A stretch of 64,000 nucleotides of DNA from Streptomyces sp. S3(2020) (lineage in GTDB: Bacteria > Actinomycetota > Actinomycetes > Streptomycetales > Streptomycetaceae). Numbering within the stretch: position 1 is the first letter of the stretch; every line of letters starts with the position of its first letter. The notes under the pieces are model-generated. The model made no database searches. It had not been told where the DNA came from and worked only from the letters and a program-made list of their open reading frames with translations. This document shows, piece by piece, positions 1-8,868 of this stretch. The translations under genes and the position numbers were made by a program. The stretch spans positions 97,867 to 161,866 of the forward strand of contig NZ_JABERD010000002.1 in NCBI RefSeq assembly GCF_013044505.1, written 5' to 3'.

Positions 1-1
1 C

Positions 2-1378
2 CACCCCCACCACGATCTCTCCGAACAGGCGGTCGGCCACAACAGCGCGGCCCTCGCCCTGCACACCCGGCGCCGGGCCGAGGTGCACGGGCCCGAGCAC
101 TTCCTCGATCTGTGGCAGGACGTCTCCGGGGTCAGTGTGCCGGTGCGGGAGCCGGAGACCGGCCGGCTGCTGGGCACGGTGACCGTGTCCTGCGGGCTGT
201 GCGTCGAGTGCGGCCCGCATCCGGGTGCCCCGGTCGCCGAGGCCGCGGTGATCGCGGTGGAGGCGGAACTCCTGGCACGGTCACGGGCGGCGGAACGGGT
301 GCTGCTGGACGCCTATCTGCGGGCCGCCGGACAGCCGGGGCGTGCGGTGGTCGCCCTGGACGGCCGCAACCGGTTCGTCAGCGAGGCGGCGGGACAGCTG
401 CTGTCGCCGGAGCAACTGGAGGCGCTGGAGCAGCGAGTCGTCGCACAGGTGCGGGAGCGGACGGAGACGCGGATACGGGTCTCCGACGGTCCGGGAACTG
501 CCGCCACCGTCAGCCTCGTCGCCCACCGGGGCTCGGTCGTCGGAGCGGTCGCGGTCCTGGAGCCGGTCGGGCACACGGTCCCGCCGGCCGCCCCCCGCAC
601 CGCCGTCGGGCCGGCCGGACGGTCGCTGCCCTGGCGGCACGCGGTCGGCCGCGCGGTGGAGCTGGCCGCGTCGCCGGAGCCGCTGCTGATCGTCGGCGAG
701 CGCGGCACGGGGAAGACCTCGCTCGCCCGGGAACTGGCCGGCGACCCGGCGATCGCCGATGCGGCCGAGGGCGAACTCGACCTCGAACTCGCCGAGTTGG
801 TCAAGGGCCGCCCGCTCCTCATCCGGCACGTGGAGCGGCTCGCCCCACCCGACACGGCGACCCTCAACTCACTCCTCGACACGCATCCGGGTGTGCCTCT
901 GCTGGTGACCTACACCCCCGGAGCGGCGCCGGGCCCGTGTCTCCAACGGCTCCTGGATACGCTGGCGGCCCGCTCCGTCACTCTGCCCGCGCTGCGTGAA
1001 CGGCCCGACGACATCCGGGAGTTGCTCACGTCCCTGGCTCCCGCGCCGGCGCCGGGGCACCCCCCGCTCACCTGGACCCTGGACGCGCTGCGCGCACTGG
1101 AGCGGCACCCGTGGCCCGGGAACGTCACCGAACTCGCGCACCTCGTACGGGCCTTGGCAGAGCGTCGCCGCTCGTCGGGACCGGTCCGGCGTACCGAACT
1201 CCCCGACCTCGTCCGCGAGGGACCCGCGCCCCGTCCGCTCACACCGATGGAACGTGCCGAGCGCGCCGCCATCCTGGAGGCCCTCCGTCTCAACGGCGGC
1301 AACAAGGCAAGGACGGCGGCGGCCCTGGGGATCGGCCGGGCGACCCTGTATCGGAAACTGCGGGGTTATCGGGGCTGA
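2..1378 (+). CDS. Fis-family, sigma-54-activator-like transcriptional regulator (5' end missing)
   Basis: The reading frame is open to the first bases of the window, so the start lies upstream; 458 residues are visible. The N-terminal part resembles the GAF-type sensor region of this family (EHFLDLW, then a GRLLGTVTVSC strand). An AAA+ remnant follows, with a Walker A motif GERGTGKTS near residue 230. The C-terminus is a Fis-type helix-turn-helix (NKARTAAALGIGRATLYRKL). The AAA part is short and I see no GAFTGA loop, which true sigma-54 activators need. Streptomyces generally lack sigma-54, so direct DNA-binding control of a sigma-70-type promoter is more likely. Such regulators often sit beside dehydrogenase genes, but its target is outside the window. 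Family call is firm; function is unknown. Confidence 0.85.
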   Translation, partial: HPHHDLSEQAVGHNSAALALHTRRRAEVHGPEHFLDLWQDVSGVSVPVREPETGRLLGTVTVSCGLCVECGPHPGAPVAEAAVIAVEAELLARSRAAERVLLDAYLRAAGQPGRAVVALDGRNRFVSEAAGQLLSPEQLEALEQRVVAQVRERTETRIRVSDGPGTAATVSLVAHRGSVVGAVAVLEPVGHTVPPAAPRTAVGPAGRSLPWRHAVGRAVELAASPEPLLIVGERGTGKTSLARELAGDPAIADAAEGELDLELAELVKGRPLLIRHVERLAPPDTATLNSLLDTHPGVPLLVTYTPGAAPGPCLQRLLDTLAARSVTLPALRERPDDIRELLTSLAPAPAPGHPPLTWTLDALRALERHPWPGNVTELAHLVRALAERRRSSGPVRRTELPDLVREGPAPRPLTPMERAERAAILEALRLNGGNKARTAAALGIGRATLYRKLRGYRG

Positions 1379-1408
1379 CGTGCCCTGCTGGGCTGTCGGG
1401 CTGACGTG

Positions 1409-1756
1409 TCAGAGGGTGAAGGTGATGACCTGGCCGTCGGTCTCGATGTAGGTGCCGCTGATGGCGATCGCGTCGTAGCAGCCGTGGCTGCTGAACACCT
1501 GGACCCACTGCCCGGCGGGCACGGTGACCGAGATGTCCTTCGCCTGGCCGACGCTGAAACCGCTGTGACAGATGTACTGACCGGCGGTCTGGGTCATGAC
1601 CGAGTCGCCGTCGGTGACGGTGACCCGCAGGGTGGCCGTGACATCGGCCTGGGCCGTCGCCGACGCGGGTGCGCCGACGGCGAGTACGGCTGTCGCGGCC
1701 AGCCCGGTGGCCAGGGCGGTGACGCGGGTACGGCTGAGAACGGGGAACAGACGCAT
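1409..1756 (-). CDS. Small exported protein of unknown function
   Basis: Encodes 115 residues. The ATG at 1756 is preferred over an upstream in-frame start because it has a GGAG about 8 bases upstream and begins a classical signal peptide: a basic start (MRLFPVLSRTR), a hydrophobic core and an ASATA-like cleavage site. The mature part is a small beta-rich domain with two cysteines (YICHSG and SHGCYD) that could form a disulfide outside the cell. I do not recognise the family. It is transcribed away from the preceding regulator and shares strand with the sortase gene upstream of it, with 67 bases between them, so they may or may not be co-transcribed. Confidence 0.7.
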   Translation of the reverse strand: MRLFPVLSRTRVTALATGLAATAVLAVGAPASATAQADVTATLRVTVTDGDSVMTQTAGQYICHSGFSVGQAKDISVTVPAGQWVQVFSSHGCYDAIAISGTYIETDGQVITFTL

Positions 1757-1823
1757 GACGACTCCGGATTCCTCGACTCCGGATGATTGTCGAGCCCTCC
1801 ACGTCCCACGCGCCACACCGGCT

Positions 1824-2528
1824 TCAGCCATTCTCCGGGGTCCGGGTGGCCGACAGCACGCCGATCTTGTCGACGCGATGCTCGGGGTTTCCGTGGTCGT
1901 CTCGCCAGTAGTTGCCCGCCGCGTGGTCCTCCAGGGTCAGACAGGTGGAGATCGTGATCACGGCCTGGGTGGGGAGCCTGCCGGGGAATCCCGGGACCGC
2001 CGCCCGCTGTTCGGCGAGGGATCGTGCGGAGCGGAAGGACGTCGTCCTGGTGTCGGTGATCTCGTACTCGTAGACCGTTCCGCCCGAGCTCACCAGGACC
2101 GAGTCGCCTTCGTCGAGGTCGGGGAGCCGGCGCAGGGGGCCGCCGTTGGAGAGGCGGTGGGCCGTGACGAGGTAGTTGCCGACCTCGCCGGGGCCGACGC
2201 CGCCATGTTCGCCGTAGGGGCTGGCGGCGAGGCCGCGGTTCTGGATCCTGGTGCCCGGCCGGTCGTCCGTGGTGCCCTCGTAGGGGATGACCCGCAGGTT
2301 CGCGACGCCGATCGCCTCGATGGTGAGCGAGGCCGCCCGGGGCGTCGGGGGTGTCGGAGCCGCCGCGGGCGCCGAGGCCGGTGCGGACTCCGCCGGGCTG
2401 GTCGCAGCTGGTGCCGCTCCCCGGTCCGTCGTGGACGCACCGCCCGCTCCCCCGCCGCCGGAGCAGCCGAGGAGCAGGGCGATGCCGGTACCGGTGAGAA
2501 GGGCGCTACGAGCTCGGGTCCCAGGCAT
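1824..2528 (-). CDS. Sortase (class E/F-like transpeptidase)
   Basis: A 234-residue exported protein. The N-terminus is hydrophobic and ends in LLLGCSGG, which could be a lipobox, followed by an Ala/Pro/Ser-rich linker to about residue 66. The catalytic domain carries the sortase triad: His124 in VTAHR, Cys196 in TISTC and Arg218 in NPEHRVDKIG. Sortases cleave a C-terminal sorting motif and join the protein to the peptidoglycan precursor or to pilin. No substrate with an LPxTG-like tail was noticed next to it, so it probably acts on proteins encoded elsewhere or is a housekeeping-type enzyme. The exact class is uncertain, because the sequence after Cys (LTLEDHAAGNYW) differs from textbook class E and F motifs. 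Confidence 0.88.
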   Translation of the reverse strand: MPGTRARSALLTGTGIALLLGCSGGGGAGGASTTDRGAAPAATSPAESAPASAPAAAPTPPTPRAASLTIEAIGVANLRVIPYEGTTDDRPGTRIQNRGLAASPYGEHGGVGPGEVGNYLVTAHRLSNGGPLRRLPDLDEGDSVLVSSGGTVYEYEITDTRTTSFRSARSLAEQRAAVPGFPGRLPTQAVITISTCLTLEDHAAGNYWRDDHGNPEHRVDKIGVLSATRTPENG

Positions 2529-2567
2529 CTCGTACGGCGAACGAACGGCCCGGATCCGGTGTTCCCC

Positions 2568-4745
2568 TCATGGGTGGCTCACCAGGTTGGCCACGTTGGT
2601 CGAGGAGTTGGAGGGGCCTCCCCGGTCGTTGATGACGTGCCGGATGGTGCCGGTGCCGCCGAGGGAGACGGTCACCATGTTCTGGAAGCGGACGCCCGGG
2701 GTGTTGGGCACCTCGAAGGCGTGTTCCGCGGTGACGCTCGGGTTGACGTTGAAGTAGCAGTAGCTGCCGAGTCCGTAGGCCTGGTGGCTGGTGACGGAGT
2801 CGGCGACCTTGTAGGCGGCGTAGCCCTGGGTGGAGCCGTTCATCCAGGCGGCCTGGTTGGGCGGGTCGTAGGGCATCTCGTTCTGGTAGAAGTACGTCCG
2901 GCCGCCGTTGCCGTTCCAGATGGTCTGGTGCTTCTGGTAGTGCTCGACGAACAGGCCGTACATCGTCACGTCGTCGCCGTTGACCACCAGTCCGGTGTCC
3001 GCCGTGTTGGAGTTCCAGCCGATACCGCTGCCGTGGTCACCGCGCCAGATCCACATGTGGTCGCCGATGACGTCGTCGCTGTTGACGACGAGGCTGGTGG
3101 TCGCCTTGCCCACGGCCGCGCCGCCGACGCGGAAGTAGACGTCGTGCAGCGAGGTGGGGTTGGCCGAGTGGTCGGCGGCGGCGCCGGACGGGCCGAGTTC
3201 CACGAGGGTCTGCGAGTTGGTGGTGCCCGCGTCGAAGAGGACGCCCGCGAGCTTCACTCCGTCGACGTCGGCGACCGTCATGGCGGTGATGCCGTTGTCG
3301 GGGATGAACGTGGCGAGACCGAGCCCGAGGACGACGGTGTCGGGGCGGGTCACCCGCAGGGTCTGGTTCAGGTGGTAGACACCGGGGGTGACCAGGAGGT
3401 TCTTGCCCTCGGCCAGGGCGGCGTTGATCTGGGCGGCGGTCGCGCCCGGCTTCACGACGTGGAACTGGTCGATGCCGAGCGAGGTGCCCGGGGCGTTGCC
3501 GCTCGCCCAGCTGGTGGCGGAGGAGTTGGTGCGCACGGACGGCACGAACACCTTGTAGGCGCCCGCCGCGTCGACGTACAGGAAGGGCTTCTCCCGGACC
3601 TTCGGGGTCTGGTTCACCGTGGTGTAGGGCGGGTTGGGGAAGCTGTTGCCGGGGACGCCCTGGCTGCCGACGAAGACCATGTTCCAGTTGGCGCCGGTCC
3701 AGCCGCCGAGCTGGGAGTTGCGGGTCAGCCACTGCTGCTGGGTGCCGGAGCGGACCTGGCCGTCGATCTTGCTGTCGGCCATGAAGCCACCGCTCGACCA
3801 GCCGCCGTCGCTCAGCTCCAGGTTGCCGCGGACATGCATACGCCGGTATCCGGAGGCCTGTGAGACCGCCCAGCGGTCCGTGCCGCCGGTGGGGTTGACC
3901 GAGAGGTTCTCCGCGCCGCGCCAGAAGTTCTGGGTGGCGTTCTGCGGCGGGAACCAGTCGGCCTCCACATGCACGGCGCCGTTGATGGTGACCGAGTCGG
4001 GTGACTGGCCGAGGCCCAGGACCTGGGTGTAGAAGCCGACGTTGACGTCGTTGCTGTAGGTGCCGGGCTTGAACATGACCGCGTAGCGCTGGGAGCCGAA
4101 CTGGTTCGTCTCCTGCTGCTGGAAGATCTGGTTGAGCCGGCTCTGGATGGTGGCCGACGGCATCGACGGGTCGAAGACGACGACGTTCGGACCGAGGTCG
4201 ACGTCCCCGGGCGCGGTGCTCACCGGTGCGACCTGGAAGCGCTGGGCGGCCGAGCCGTTGCAGGTGTACTGCACGAGTTGAACACTGTCGGCCGTCGAGG
4301 CGGACGGGACGTCGAGGCACTTGCCGCTGTTGCGGTTGACGAAGTGGTACGCGCCGCCGCCCTCGTCGACGGCCTGCCACTGCTGGTTGCCGCCACCGCC
4401 GTACGTCCACAGGTGCACGGGCGCGTTGTCCGCCGTGGACACGTCGCTGACGTCCACGACCTGTGCGGCGTCGTTGCGGTTGTTGATGCGTACGTAGCCG
4501 TCACCGGTCGGCGTGAAGCTCCACTGCTGGGCGGTGGTGCTGTTGCAGGTGTACTGCTGCACGGCGGTGCCGTTCACGGTCGCGGCCGACCGGGCGTCCA
4601 GGCACTTGCCGCTGCCGGAGTTCACGACCGTGGCCCAACTGCCGGGCAGGGCGGCGGCCGCCTCGGTGGGCTCCAGGACGACGAGGGCCGAGGCGACGGC
4701 GGCCGCGGCCACGAACGCCACGGTCGGTCTGGGGAGTCGGAGCAT
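2568..4745 (-). CDS. Secreted ricin-B lectin / right-handed beta-helix protein
   Basis: A 725-residue protein with a signal peptide (MLRLPRPTVAFVAAAAVASA, cleavage near residue 33). Residues of about 35-175 form a ricin-type beta-trefoil lectin with GKCLDARS and GKCLDVPS repeats and QQW motifs. The rest looks like a long parallel beta-helix of the pectate-lyase/glucanase kind, rich in Asn and Gly, with motifs such as VVVFDPSMPSATIQ and LLVTPGVYHLNQTLRV. Relatives in Streptomyces are often labelled adenylyl cyclase or coagulation factor 5/8-type proteins; nothing here supports cyclase activity. I infer an extracellular polysaccharide-active enzyme targeted by the lectin. A xylanase-type GAAA-N-TTTC palindrome lies about 110 bases upstream of the start. 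Confidence 0.8.
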   Translation of the reverse strand: MLRLPRPTVAFVAAAAVASALVVLEPTEAAAALPGSWATVVNSGSGKCLDARSAATVNGTAVQQYTCNSTTAQQWSFTPTGDGYVRINNRNDAAQVVDVSDVSTADNAPVHLWTYGGGGNQQWQAVDEGGGAYHFVNRNSGKCLDVPSASTADSVQLVQYTCNGSAAQRFQVAPVSTAPGDVDLGPNVVVFDPSMPSATIQSRLNQIFQQQETNQFGSQRYAVMFKPGTYSNDVNVGFYTQVLGLGQSPDSVTINGAVHVEADWFPPQNATQNFWRGAENLSVNPTGGTDRWAVSQASGYRRMHVRGNLELSDGGWSSGGFMADSKIDGQVRSGTQQQWLTRNSQLGGWTGANWNMVFVGSQGVPGNSFPNPPYTTVNQTPKVREKPFLYVDAAGAYKVFVPSVRTNSSATSWASGNAPGTSLGIDQFHVVKPGATAAQINAALAEGKNLLVTPGVYHLNQTLRVTRPDTVVLGLGLATFIPDNGITAMTVADVDGVKLAGVLFDAGTTNSQTLVELGPSGAAADHSANPTSLHDVYFRVGGAAVGKATTSLVVNSDDVIGDHMWIWRGDHGSGIGWNSNTADTGLVVNGDDVTMYGLFVEHYQKHQTIWNGNGGRTYFYQNEMPYDPPNQAAWMNGSTQGYAAYKVADSVTSHQAYGLGSYCYFNVNPSVTAEHAFEVPNTPGVRFQNMVTVSLGGTGTIRHVINDRGGPSNSSTNVANLVSHP

Positions 4746-4851
4746 TGCTTCTCCGCTTCTGCGGGTGGGGGGTGACTTAGTTCACTACGTGATTTAAGAA
4801 ATGAGATATGAACATGTCAAGGGCTTGGTGCAGACCAACTCCCGCGAGGAG

Positions 4852-4864
4852 GCGAAACTTTCGC
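4852..4864. promoter_or_regulatory. GAAA-N-TTTC palindrome, candidate sugar-repressor operator
   Basis: GCGAAACTTTCGC is a perfect 13-base palindrome with a central C. It lies between the divergent beta-helix gene (start 4745) and the ThuA/Gfo operon (start 4947). The core matches the CGAA-N-TTCG / GAAA-N-TTTC type of operator described for xylan and xylose utilisation genes in Streptomyces (BxlR-type LacI repressors). A role here is inferred; it could control one or both transcripts. Confidence 0.5.
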
Positions 4865-4946
4865 GGAAGCCGACAGCCCTTTCCCGGGCGCGAGCCACTG
4901 ACGCATAGTGAAGGGCGCAGTTCGACGGGCTCGGCGAAGGAACCAC

Positions 4947-5657
4947 ATGACAGACAAGAAGGCCCTGGTGGTCCGAGGCGGATGGGAGGGACACCGGCCG
5001 GTCGAGGCCACGGAGTTGTTCGTGCCCTTCCTGCGAGGCAACGGATACACCGTCCGCGTCGAGGAGACGACCGAGGTCTACGCCGACACCGCCACGATGG
5101 CCGCCACCGACCTCGTCGTGCAGTGCGTCACGATGTCGGAGATCACCGCCGGGCAACTGGCGGGGCTGAGCACGGCGGTCGTGGCCGGCACCGGCTTCAC
5201 CGGCTGGCACGGCGGAATCGCCGACTCCTTCCGCGCCTCCTCCGACTATCTCCACCTGGTGGGCGGCCAGTTCGCGACCCACCCCGGCAAGGAGCCCTGC
5301 GAGCGCCGGGGCGAGGAGTCGGACAACTTCCTGCCGCACACCGTCACCCTCACCGAACTCGGCCGCGAACACCCCGTCACCGCGGGCATCGAGGACTTCG
5401 AGCTGACCACCGAGCAGTACTGGGTGCTCCACGACGACCTGATCGACGTACTGGCCACCACCACCCATCCCACCCGGCCCTGGCAGCCCTGGCACCGGCC
5501 GGTCACCGCGCCGGCGGTCTGGACCCGGCAGTGGGGCGCCGGGCGGATCGTCGTGACGACGCCGGGGCACAGCCTCGACGTGCTGGAGAACCCCAACGTC
5601 CGTACCGTCATCGAGAGGGGCATGCTGTGGGCGACGCGCACCGCATCGGCGTCGTAG
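4947..5657 (+). CDS. ThuA-like protein (trehalose-utilisation family)
   Basis: 236 residues, starting at MTDKKALVVRGGWEG. The ATG at 4947 has GAAGGA six bases upstream and is preferred over an ATG 39 bases earlier. The fold is the class I glutamine-amidotransferase-like ThuA domain: a first strand ending in GGWEGH, a TGFTGWHGG turn, and a C-terminal RIVVTTPGHS strand. ThuA proteins act with oxidoreductases in disaccharide and keto-sugar catabolism, and this gene overlaps a Gfo/Idh/MocA dehydrogenase by 31 bases, exactly that pairing. The substrate cannot be read from the sequence. Confidence 0.85.
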   Translation: MTDKKALVVRGGWEGHRPVEATELFVPFLRGNGYTVRVEETTEVYADTATMAATDLVVQCVTMSEITAGQLAGLSTAVVAGTGFTGWHGGIADSFRASSDYLHLVGGQFATHPGKEPCERRGEESDNFLPHTVTLTELGREHPVTAGIEDFELTTEQYWVLHDDLIDVLATTTHPTRPWQPWHRPVTAPAVWTRQWGAGRIVVTTPGHSLDVLENPNVRTVIERGMLWATRTASAS

Positions 5658-6727
5658 GTCTCGGCGTCATCTCCCGCGCCTATCTGGACACACTCGTCGG
5701 CCTTCCCACCGTCCGGGTCACCGCGGTCGCCGACCTGGACGCCGCCCGCTCGGCCGCGGTCGCCGCCGAGTTCCCCGGCGTCCGGGCGCTGACCGTCCAG
5801 GAGTTGCTGAGCAGCCCGGACGTGGACACGGTCCTGAACCTCACCGTCCCCGCGGCCCACGCCGAGATCGCCCTCGGCGCGATCGCGCACGGCAAGCACG
5901 TCTACGGGGAGAAGCCGCTCGCCGCCGAACTCACCGACGCCCACGCCGTGTTGGAGGCCGCCGCGAAGGCGGGCGTCGGGGTGGGCTGCGCACCGGACAC
6001 CGTCCTGGGCACCGGGATCCAGACGGCCCGGGCGGCCGTCGAGGCGGGGAGCATCGGACGCCCCCTGTTCGCCTCGGCCGTGATGATCACCCCCGGGCAC
6101 GAACGCTGGCACCCCCACCCCGACTTCTACTACACCACCGGCGGCGGCCCCCTCCTGGACATGGGCCCCTACTACCTCACCTCCCTGGTCCATCTCCTGG
6201 GCCCGGTAAGGGCCGTGACCGGGGCGTCCAGCCGACTGCGCACCGAGCGCGTCATCGCCTCCGGCCCCCGCGCGGGCGAGCGGATACCGGTCGAGGTCGA
6301 CAGCCATGTCTCCGGAGTGCTCGAACACACCGACGGGACGCTGACGACGATCACGACGAGCTTCGACGGCGTGACCACGACCGCGGCACCGATCGAGGTC
6401 CACGGCGAGACCGGGACCCTCTCGGTGCCGGACCCGAACCACTTCGACGGCGAGGTACGGCTCTTCGGACTCGGCGACACCGGGTGGCGCAGGCTCCCGC
6501 CGTCGGCGGGCTACGTCGACGGCTCGCGGGGCATCGGCCTGCTGGACTTCGTCACCGCCGACGCACAGCGGGCGCCGCGCGCCGACGGTGAACTCGCCCT
6601 GCACGTACTGGAGACGATGACCGCGCTGCTCCGCTCGTCGGCCGAGGGCCGGCGCGTCGAGCTGACGACCTCGACGCGGCCCCCGGCCCCCGTTCCGCTG
6701 ACGGCCGCCCGGGAATGGCGGGGCTGA
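5627..6727 (+). CDS. Gfo/Idh/MocA family NAD(P)-dependent sugar oxidoreductase
   Basis: 366 residues from a GTG at 5627, which has a GAGAGGGG ribosome site and lies inside the 3' end of the ThuA gene, so the two are probably translationally coupled. The N-terminal Rossmann fold starts IGVVGLGVISRAYL. The family EKP motif is present in HVYGEKPLAAEL, where Lys contacts substrate. A GGGPLLDMGPYYLTSL helix follows, as in inositol and glucose-fructose dehydrogenase relatives. It probably oxidises a sugar or inositol derivative handled together with ThuA. Confidence 0.9.
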   Translation: MGDAHRIGVVGLGVISRAYLDTLVGLPTVRVTAVADLDAARSAAVAAEFPGVRALTVQELLSSPDVDTVLNLTVPAAHAEIALGAIAHGKHVYGEKPLAAELTDAHAVLEAAAKAGVGVGCAPDTVLGTGIQTARAAVEAGSIGRPLFASAVMITPGHERWHPHPDFYYTTGGGPLLDMGPYYLTSLVHLLGPVRAVTGASSRLRTERVIASGPRAGERIPVEVDSHVSGVLEHTDGTLTTITTSFDGVTTTAAPIEVHGETGTLSVPDPNHFDGEVRLFGLGDTGWRRLPPSAGYVDGSRGIGLLDFVTADAQRAPRADGELALHVLETMTALLRSSAEGRRVELTTSTRPPAPVPLTAAREWRG

Positions 6728-6733
6728 CCGGTC

Positions 6734-8212
6734 TCAGTCCACGGGCCAGGTGTGCGCGGCCGCGTTGAGATGCATGTAGTCCATGTAGGTCGAGGTCATC
6801 CGGCGCAGCGCCTCCTGGCGGTCGTGGACGCCTTCCTTCTCCATCCGGTGGACCGTCTCCGCCTGCCACAGCGCGCCGTTGCGGGCGCTGACGCAGCGCT
6901 GCTCGACGATGCCCAGCAGCGGCTCGCGCCACTCCGCGTCCATGCCGGCCAGCTCCAGACCCCGGTGGGCCAGCGGCAGCAGCCGCCGCAACACCAGTTC
7001 CGTGACCGGGACTTCACCGACGCCGGGCCAGTACAGACGGGCGTCGATGCCGTCGCGGGCCGCCGCGTGGAGGTTCTCCTCGGCGACCGAGAAGGACATC
7101 CGGCTCCACACCGGCCGGTCCTCGTCGACCAGCGCGCGGGTCAGGCCGTAGTAGAAGGCGCCGTTGGCGATGGTGTCGGCCACGGTGGGTCCGGCGGGCA
7201 GGACCCGGTTCTCGATGCGCAGATGCGGTCCGCTGTCGGTGACGGCGTAGACGGGGCGGTTCCAGCGGTAGATCGTGCCGTTGTGCAGCGTCAGTTCGCC
7301 CAGCTGGGGCACTCCGTCGCCGTCCAGCACCTCCTGTGGGTCCTCCTCGTCGCACACCGGCAGCAGCGCGGGGAAGTAGCGCACGTTCTCCTCGAAGAGA
7401 TCGAAGACGCTGGTGATCCACCGCTCGCCGAACCACACCCGCGGCCGCACACCCTGCGCCTTGATCTCCTGCGGGCGGGTGTCGGTGGCCTGCTCGAACA
7501 GCGGGATACGGGTCTCGCGCCACAGCTCCCGGCCGAACAGGAAGGGCGAGTTCGCCGCCAGGGCGATCTGTACGCCCGCGACGGCCTGGGCCGCGTTCCA
7601 GTAGTCCGGGAACTCCTTCGGCGCGACCTGGAGATGGAACTGGGTGCTGGTGCACGCGGCCTCGGGTGTGATGGCGTCGGCGTACATCGCCAGGCGTTCC
7701 ACCCCGTCCACCCTGATCCGCAGATCCTCGCCGCGCGCCGCGAAGATCTGCTCGTTGAGCAGCCGGTAGCGCGGATCGCCGGACAGGGCGTGCTCGCCGA
7801 CGTCCCCCTCGCCCAGGGTCGGCAGGATGCCGATCATGATCAGATGCGCGCCCACGGCCGAGGCACGTTCCTCGGCGTGGTTGAGCGCGTTACGGATCGC
7901 CTGCTCCCACGCACCGGGGCCACCGGCCGTCAGCTCACGGGGCGGGATGTTGATCTCCAGGTTGAAGCGCCCCAGCTCGCTCGCCCAGGCCGGGTCGGCG
8001 ATGGCCTGGAGCACCTCGGTGTTCCGCATCGCCGGCATCCCGTCGTCGTCCACCAGATTGAGCTCGATCTCCAGCCCGACCTGCGGACGCTCACTCTCGA
8101 ACCCCGACTCGCGCAGCATCTGCGCCAGCACGTCGAGGCAGGTGTGCATCTTCTCCCGGTACCGACGGCGGTCCTCCCGCGTGAACACCAGGGCCGGCAC
8201 TTCACGTCCCAT
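6734..8212 (-). CDS. Glutamate-cysteine ligase-like amide ligase
   Basis: 492 residues. The ATG at 8212 has GGAGGG seven bases upstream. The glutamate-cysteine ligase fold is recognisable from the VGLEIELNLVD strand carrying the metal-binding acidic residues, from RFNLEINIPPR, and from THFHLQ-like and RIENRVLPAGPT segments later in the protein. The family joins a gamma-carboxyl of glutamate to an amine using ATP. Actinomycetes make mycothiol and ergothioneine rather than glutathione as a main thiol, so the product need not be gamma-glutamylcysteine. It is longer than the YbdK type (about 370 residues). It converges with the upstream Gfo gene, with only 6 bases between stops. Confidence 0.82.
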   Translation of the reverse strand: MGREVPALVFTREDRRRYREKMHTCLDVLAQMLRESGFESERPQVGLEIELNLVDDDGMPAMRNTEVLQAIADPAWASELGRFNLEINIPPRELTAGGPGAWEQAIRNALNHAEERASAVGAHLIMIGILPTLGEGDVGEHALSGDPRYRLLNEQIFAARGEDLRIRVDGVERLAMYADAITPEAACTSTQFHLQVAPKEFPDYWNAAQAVAGVQIALAANSPFLFGRELWRETRIPLFEQATDTRPQEIKAQGVRPRVWFGERWITSVFDLFEENVRYFPALLPVCDEEDPQEVLDGDGVPQLGELTLHNGTIYRWNRPVYAVTDSGPHLRIENRVLPAGPTVADTIANGAFYYGLTRALVDEDRPVWSRMSFSVAEENLHAAARDGIDARLYWPGVGEVPVTELVLRRLLPLAHRGLELAGMDAEWREPLLGIVEQRCVSARNGALWQAETVHRMEKEGVHDRQEALRRMTSTYMDYMHLNAAAHTWPVD

Positions 8213-8395
8213 CGTGCCCTCCGAGTCCCCTCGGCGGATGTCTCTCGTCCCAGCGTCGCACTTCGGACGCGCCCGGGACAGTCAAGGAGCCGGAGAGCCC
8301 CGCACGAGCCCGCTCCGCCCGCCCGGAGTGCCGTTGTCAGTGCCCCGGGCTAACCTCCGGACTACTGATTCTTTGCCCCGTTCCGGGAGGGTTTC

Positions 8396-8809
8396 ATGGG
8401 CTCGCGACTCAACCCCTACATCAGCTTCGACGGAGACGCCCGGCAGGCGATGGAGTTCTACAAGGAGGTCTTCGGCGGCACGCTCACGCTCAACACCTAC
8501 GGTGCTTTCGGCCGGCCGGACGCCCCCGAGGCCGACAAGATCATGCACGGCATGCTGGAGACCCCGAGCGGCTTCACCCTCATGGGCGCCGACTCCACGC
8601 CCGGTACGGAACACAGCCCTGGCACCAACTTCTCGGTGAGCCTGAGCGGCGACGACGACGCGGAGCTGCGCGGCTACTGGGAGAGACTGTCGGCCGGCGG
8701 CTCGGTGGCCGTGCCGCTCGACAAGCAGATGTGGGGCGACGTGTTCGGCATGTGCACGGACCGCTTCGGCGTCCCGTGGATGGTCGACATCACCGAGCCA
8801 CAGGGCTGA
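8396..8809 (+). CDS. VOC family protein (PhnB/glyoxalase-like)
   Basis: 137 residues, preceded by GGGAGGG six bases before the ATG. The sequence begins LNPYISFDGDARQAMEFYKEVFGG and contains the PhnB-type paired beta-alpha-beta-beta-beta modules, ending FGVPWMVDI. Proteins of this group are often called 3-demethylubiquinone methyltransferase-like, but they are small metal-binding VOC domains without a known general function. It stands alone; the next gene downstream on the strand is a pseudogene. Confidence 0.88.
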   Translation: MGSRLNPYISFDGDARQAMEFYKEVFGGTLTLNTYGAFGRPDAPEADKIMHGMLETPSGFTLMGADSTPGTEHSPGTNFSVSLSGDDDAELRGYWERLSAGGSVAVPLDKQMWGDVFGMCTDRFGVPWMVDITEPQG

Positions 8810-8868
8810 GCGGGACCGGCCGGCCCGGGTGCGGTGGACACGGTGCCCGGCACGGGCGGTCCACGCTG

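Noticed and set aside
2568..4745. Adenylyl cyclase, the common label for this protein type
   Set aside because: No cyclase motif is visible; the sequence shows a ricin lectin and a beta-helix.
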